NCBI GenBank assembly: GCA_964650965.1 | Contig: CAZYYO010000036.1 | Location: 1 to 25,005, forward strand | Reading direction: 5' to 3' | Origin: CAZYYO01 sp964650965 | GTDB taxonomy: Bacteria > Bacillota > Clostridia > Lachnospirales > Lachnospiraceae | Length of the DNA: 25,005 bases | Shown: piece after piece, positions 21,846-25,005 of the stretch | How positions within the stretch are numbered: the stretch's first letter is position 1 | Layout of the letters: every line of letters starts with the position of its first letter | The notes under the pieces: model-generated | What the model was told of the DNA's origin: nothing | The model's database searches: none | The model's input: only the letters and a program-made list of their open reading frames with translations | Program-made: the position numbers and the translations under genes

Positions 21846-22481
21846 CTATGCGTTTTTCACTAATTCAACAGCACTTCTTGTCATAGCTTCGATTTCGTCA
21901 AACTTACCAGCTTTTACCAAATCGCCCTTTACCATCCAGCTTCCGCCGGCTGCAATAATCTTAGGACTTGCAAGATATTCTAATACATTTGCTTCGCTTA
22001 CACCGCCAGTAGGCATAAAACGCATCTGTGGGAAAGGTGCTGCTAAGGCTTTAATAGTATTTAATCCACCAAACTGTGCTGCTGGGAAGAACTTAGCAAC
22101 AGGAAGTCCGTAATGTACCACTCTCATTAATTCTGTTGGAGTGCAAATTCCTGGTAAGATTGGAATCTGGTTCTCTACACAGTATGCAGTAACCTCTTCT
22201 GAGAATCCTGGAGTAACAATGAATTTTGCTCCTGCATCAAGTGCCTGCTTACACTGCTCTACATTTAATACCGTTCCGGCACCAACTAACATCTCTGGGC
22301 ACTGCTGGCTCATAATCTTAATTACTTCTGGTGCAGCTGCTGTTCTAAAGGTTACCTCTGCAACTGGAAGTCCACCCTTTACTAATGCATTTGCCAAAGG
22401 AAGTGCATCCTTTGCATCTTCTAATACAACAACTGGTACGATTTTTAATTCTTCAATCTGTTTTAACATTTCTTCCATCAT
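21846..22481 (-). CDS. eda: KDPG/KHG aldolase
   Basis: Cleaves 2-keto-3-deoxy-6-phosphogluconate into pyruvate and glyceraldehyde-3-phosphate. A class I aldolase of 211 aa. The Schiff-base lysine is K130 in LPVAKFFPAAQFGG; supporting residues are E42 and R46 (AEVTFRTAAA) and T70 (GAGTVLN). The LPGICTPTE segment is also typical. The ATG at 22481 has GAGGT at about 8 nt. It sits in the middle of the operon, 49 bp after the SDR gene and 15 bp before uxaC. Confidence 0.96.
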   Translation of the reverse strand: MMEEMLKQIEELKIVPVVVLEDAKDALPLANALVKGGLPVAEVTFRTAAAPEVIKIMSQQCPEMLVGAGTVLNVEQCKQALDAGAKFIVTPGFSEEVTAYCVENQIPILPGICTPTELMRVVHYGLPVAKFFPAAQFGGLNTIKALAAPFPQMRFMPTGGVSEANVLEYLASPKIIAAGGSWMVKGDLVKAGKFDEIEAMTRSAVELVKNA

Positions 22482-22530
22482 ATTGGATTACCTCTTTCTT
22501 CTTTTAATGTTGTGTTCTATAGACGTCTGA

Positions 22531-23382
22531 CTAGACTCCAGAGTATGCTGAAAAACCGCCATCTACTGGGAGTACAACACCGGTGATAAATCCTGCTGCG
22601 TCATTATTTAATAAGAACAGTAAGCTTCCGATCAGTTCTTCTGATTCACCGAATCTTCCCATTGGAGTAGCTGCTAAAATCTTACCTGTACGAGGGGTAG
22701 GTGTTCCATCCTCATTGAATAATAATTTTGCATTCTGCTTTGTTGAGAAAAATCCAGGAGCAATAGCGTTAACACGAATTCCTGATTTGGAGAAATGTAC
22801 TGCTAACCACTGTGTGAAATTGCTGATGGCTGCTTTTGCTCCTGAATATGCTGGAATCTTGGTTAATGGAGTGAATGCATTCATAGAAGAAATATTTAAA
22901 ATATTGCATCCTTCCTTCTCTACCATATCCTGTGCAAAAATCTGTGTTGGAAGTAAGGTTCCGATGAAGTTTAAGTTAAACACGAACTCTACTCCACTTG
23001 GGTCTAAGTCAAAGAAAGAAACGGTATCTGCATCAATGTCCCCTGCTTCAAAATATTCCTTGGTTGTGGTAGCACGTGGGTTATTTCCGCCTGCTCCATT
23101 GATTAAGATATCACAGGTTCCCAGGTCTGCTACTACAGCTTCATGAACACTGATTAAGCTTTCTTTCTCTAATACATTGGTCTTGTATGCTTTGGCAACA
23201 CCACCCTCTTTGGTAATGTCATCTGCTACTGTCTGTGCTGCTTCTTCATTTAAATCTAATACTGCAACCTTTGCTCCAGCCTGTGCTAATGCTTTTGCAA
23301 ACATACCGCATAATACGCCGCCTGCTCCGGTTACAACTGCTACTTTTCCTGATAAGTCTGTGTTTAATGGTAAATTCATCAT
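22531..23382 (-). CDS. uxuB: SDR-family fructuronate reductase (D-mannonate oxidoreductase)
   Basis: Predicted to reduce D-fructuronate to D-mannonate with NAD(P)H. A short-chain dehydrogenase of 283 aa. The cofactor motif is VVTGAGGVLCG (about 16-26), D43 lies at the end of beta-2 (VAVLDLN), and the catalytic set is S165/S166, Y179 and K183 (ISSMNAF, YSGAK). NAGG-type NGAGGNNP is present. E. coli UxuB belongs to a different long-chain mannitol dehydrogenase family; B. subtilis UxuB (YjmF) is an SDR, and this gene fits that type. The assignment rests on the fold plus its place between uxuA and eda. The ATG at 23382 follows AAGGAG. Confidence 0.88.
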   Translation of the reverse strand: MMNLPLNTDLSGKVAVVTGAGGVLCGMFAKALAQAGAKVAVLDLNEEAAQTVADDITKEGGVAKAYKTNVLEKESLISVHEAVVADLGTCDILINGAGGNNPRATTTKEYFEAGDIDADTVSFFDLDPSGVEFVFNLNFIGTLLPTQIFAQDMVEKEGCNILNISSMNAFTPLTKIPAYSGAKAAISNFTQWLAVHFSKSGIRVNAIAPGFFSTKQNAKLLFNEDGTPTPRTGKILAATPMGRFGESEELIGSLLFLLNNDAAGFITGVVLPVDGGFSAYSGV

Positions 23383-23411
23383 GATGATCTCCTTCTTTTA
23401 TCTGAATATTA

Positions 23412-24461
23412 TTATTTGGATGCTTTCTCTACTGCTTCAAACAAACCGTTAATATAAGTTGCTCCCAGTGCTCGGTCATATAATCCATAGCCTGCACGTC
23501 CGGTTTCGCCCCAGATCATTCTTCCGTGATCCGGTCTTACATAGCCGTCAAAACCATTGTCGTGTAATGCTTTAACGATTGCATACATATCCAGGCTTCC
23601 GCAGCAAGACAGGTGTGCTCTCTCTTCAAAGCCATTGTCTAATACTTCTACATTTCTAAGATGTGCAAAATGAATTCTTCCCATCTTTGCATATTTCTCT
23701 GCCATTCTTACTACGTCATTCTTAGCAGAGCAGCCCAGAGAACCGGTACATAAGGTAATTCCGTTATGCTTATCATCTACCAGCTTTAAGAAGCGGTCCA
23801 GATTCTCTTCACAGGTAATGATTCTTGGAAGTCCAAAAATGCTCCAGCATGGATCATCCTCGTGAATTGCCATATTAACATCACACTCTGCTGCTACCGG
23901 AATGATTTTCTCCAGGAAATACTGTAAATTATTCCACAGGTCATCCTCTGTCAGCTTATGATATTCTGCTACGATTTCCTTTAATTCTTCTCTGGAATAG
24001 CTGGCATCCCATCCTGGAAGAGTAAGGTCGCTTTCACTTTCCAATGGATTTACCTTGTCTACCTGCTCCTGATAATATACCAGAGATGTAGAGCCATCAG
24101 CCAGCTCATGGTCTAACTGTGTTCTGGTCCAGTCAAATACTGGCATGAAGTTGTAGCATATGCATTTTACTCCTGCTTCTGCTACTCTTCTGATATTCTC
24201 ACAATAGTTCTCGATATACTTCTCTCTGGTTGGTTTACCAAGCTTTATGTCCTCATGTACAGGAATACTCTCGATAACATCAAAGCCTAATCCTGCATCT
24301 TCTGTCTCTTTCTTTAATTTGGCGATAGATTCTCTGCTCCATACTTCCCCAACAGGTACGTCATATACAGCTGTAACAATGGACTGCATTCCCGGAATCT
24401 GTCTGATGTTCTCCAGGGTTACCTTGTCGTCTTCTCCATACCAACGGAATGATAATTTCAT
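23412..24461 (-). CDS. uxuA: Mannonate dehydratase
   Basis: Dehydrates D-mannonate to 2-keto-3-deoxygluconate. A TIM-barrel metal enzyme of 349 aa. Characteristic segments are the N-terminal MKLSFRWYGEDDKVTLENIR, VKCICYNFMPVFDWTRT, MAIHEDDPCWSIFGLPRI, LCTGSLG, the metal-site region HFAHLRNVE and YVRPDHGRMIWGE. The ATG at 24461 follows AGGAGG at about 9 nt. It is the first gene of the glucuronate operon. The promoter and a pair of repeated operator-like sites lie just upstream. Confidence 0.97.
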   Translation of the reverse strand: MKLSFRWYGEDDKVTLENIRQIPGMQSIVTAVYDVPVGEVWSRESIAKLKKETEDAGLGFDVIESIPVHEDIKLGKPTREKYIENYCENIRRVAEAGVKCICYNFMPVFDWTRTQLDHELADGSTSLVYYQEQVDKVNPLESESDLTLPGWDASYSREELKEIVAEYHKLTEDDLWNNLQYFLEKIIPVAAECDVNMAIHEDDPCWSIFGLPRIITCEENLDRFLKLVDDKHNGITLCTGSLGCSAKNDVVRMAEKYAKMGRIHFAHLRNVEVLDNGFEERAHLSCCGSLDMYAIVKALHDNGFDGYVRPDHGRMIWGETGRAGYGLYDRALGATYINGLFEAVEKASK

Positions 24462-24493
24462 ATTGTAAAACCTCCTCGTCTTTTGATAATTCT

Positions 24494-24522
24494 AATCTAT
24501 AACGATTTCACCTTGTTTCCAA
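24494..24522 (-). promoter_or_regulatory. Probable promoter of the glucuronate operon
   Basis: On the minus strand TTGGAA (24517-24522) and TAGATT (24494-24499) are 17 bp apart, about 33 bp before the uxuA ATG. Both boxes match the consensus at four of six positions, the kind of weak promoter that often needs an activator. Confidence 0.5.
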
Positions 24523-24524
24523 TT

Positions 24525-24556
24525 ACAAAAGTTGTGATAAACATTGCAAAAGTTGC
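24525..24556. promoter_or_regulatory. Two operator-like direct repeats upstream of uxuA
   Basis: ACAAAAGTTGT (24525-24535) and GCAAAAGTTGC (24546-24556) share the core CAAAAGTTG. Each is itself an inverted repeat around a 3-base centre (ACAA/TTGT, GCAA/TTGC). Their spacing is 21 bp, two helical turns, and the nearer one ends 2 bp from the -35 box of the uxuA promoter. This looks like a binding site for an activator or dimeric regulator; its gene is not in the window. Confidence 0.6.
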
Positions 24557-24572
24557 GGTTTGACCGTATAAT
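24544..24572 (+). promoter_or_regulatory. Divergent plus-strand promoter facing the long palindrome
   Basis: TTGCAA (24544-24549) and a perfect TATAAT (24567-24572) are separated by 17 bp on the plus strand. The -35 box lies inside the second operator-like repeat. Transcription would start near 24579 and run into the palindromic element beginning at 24625; no plus-strand gene with a ribosome binding site follows within the window. Confidence 0.55.
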
Positions 24573-24624
24573 ATTTTTAAACACACCGGATTTGTGCTGG
24601 CTGTTCTCTGTCACCGTTGCGAAT

Positions 24625-25005
24625 TGACAGACTTGGCTACAGTTTGAAGATGGATTTTTGTCTTATTCGACATGTACGGACACGGTTTGACAGTTTCTCA
24701 GGAGTGTCCGTCTGGCACAGACCCCTATTTCCTACTCCGCATTTCTCTAAGGGGGTGTCCTTAGGAAATCCTGATTTCAGGCCGCCCTTCCAAACTCGCA
24801 CCATACACAGAGCAAGCTTGCAGTATCCTGTGCTCGAACAGTGGAAGAGCGGCCTGAGGTTTCCACGTCCACCCCCTAAGAGAAATTCCGGAGCGTAAAT
24901 AAGGGGTCTGTGCCAGACGGACACTCCTGAGAAACTGTCAAACCTTGGACGAACAGGGCGAGCTCATAAGACAAAAATCCAGCGAAAAAATGTCCAAGTC
25001 TGTCA
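24625..25005. repeat. Long palindromic element (about 381 bp, reaches the window edge)
   Basis: The two halves are reverse complements of each other around GCAAGCTTGC (24812-24821). Matching blocks from the outside in are: 24625-24636 with 24994-25005 (12 of 12); 24652-24666 with 24966-24980 (15 of 15); 24684-24726 with 24902-24944 (43 of 43); 24741-24757 with 24870-24886 (16 of 17); 24778-24792 with 24842-24856 (14 of 15). Between blocks the arms differ and carry small indels. Each arm also holds a local CCCCT/AGGGG stem (within 24722-24755 and 24872-24906). Open frames across it lack ribosome binding sites. It may be a palindromic MITE-like or other mobile repeat, or encode a long hairpin RNA. 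It may continue past the window. Confidence 0.85.

Noticed and set aside
22482..22530. AGACGTCT palindrome between uxuB and eda as an operator
   Set aside because: An 8-bp palindrome inside an operon with no promoter-like boxes is expected by chance.
22583..23146. Plus-strand frame of 187 codons opposite uxuB
   Set aside because: It lies wholly antisense to a gene with a complete SDR motif set and has no ribosome binding site or recognisable fold.
24617..24924. Two long opposing open frames (93 and 95 codons) across the palindrome
   Set aside because: Neither has a ribosome binding site. Each lies within a reverse-complementary element, so the frames mirror one another, and the composition is rich in Arg, Pro and Cys without recognisable domains.
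1..25005. CRISPR array, tRNA or rRNA genes, riboswitches or T-boxes
   Set aside because: No regularly spaced direct repeats, cloverleaf-like sequences or recognisable riboswitch or T-box motifs were seen on either strand.

Overview
The window looks like a chromosomal segment of an anaerobic gut Firmicute, most likely a Lachnospiraceae-type Clostridium. The grounds are the moderately AT-rich composition, strong AGGAGG ribosome binding sites, the ecfA1-ecfA2-ecfT-truA-rplM-rpsI gene order known from Firmicutes, a VanW-type envelope protein, HD-GYP signalling, and sugar-acid and rhamnoside catabolism. Family and genus are inference. Every gene but one is on the minus strand, so operons read from right to left. 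No tRNA, rRNA, CRISPR array or intact transposon is visible.

Right end (24461 to 19398): a complete five-gene glucuronate operon, uxuA - SDR-type uxuB - eda - uxaC - kdgK. It ends at a strong, probably bidirectional terminator (19325-19358). It turns glucuronate via fructuronate, mannonate, KDG and KDPG into pyruvate plus glyceraldehyde-3-phosphate. No uptake system, glucuronidase or regulator gene is present. Next to the uxuA promoter are two direct repeats 21 bp apart, each an imperfect palindrome, and they overlap a good divergent promoter. Beyond them lies a roughly 381-bp nearly perfect palindrome with a 43-bp perfect stem (24625 to the window edge). It contains no credible gene and is the most unusual object in the window.

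Middle (19195 to 12031): a DUF308/HdeD-like membrane protein with a 76-aa protein of unknown function; an HD-GYP phosphodiesterase coupled to a TetR regulator; a divergent MntP-like membrane protein whose upstream region holds GTATAC-centred palindromes; and a radical SAM/B12-binding protein - endonuclease III - DnaQ-like exonuclease operon. The only plus-strand gene, a membrane-anchored protein of unknown function (12175-12792), overlaps the exonuclease gene tail to tail by 57 bp. It starts only 36 bp from the start of an oppositely oriented 35-aa single-span membrane protein gene. Then comes a secreted VanW/peptidoglycan-binding protein.

Left half (10262 to 3815): a tightly packed run of eight genes: AIR synthase-like protein, Lrp/AsnC regulator, aminotransferase, trmL, ecfA1, ecfA2, ecfT, truA. 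It ends in a long terminator-like hairpin that lies directly in front of the ribosome binding site of a GH78 alpha-L-rhamnosidase gene. That sugar hydrolase gene sits inside the otherwise conserved truA-rplM-rpsI block. The left end is rplM-rpsI, with a near-consensus promoter and a structured leader of the L13 type.
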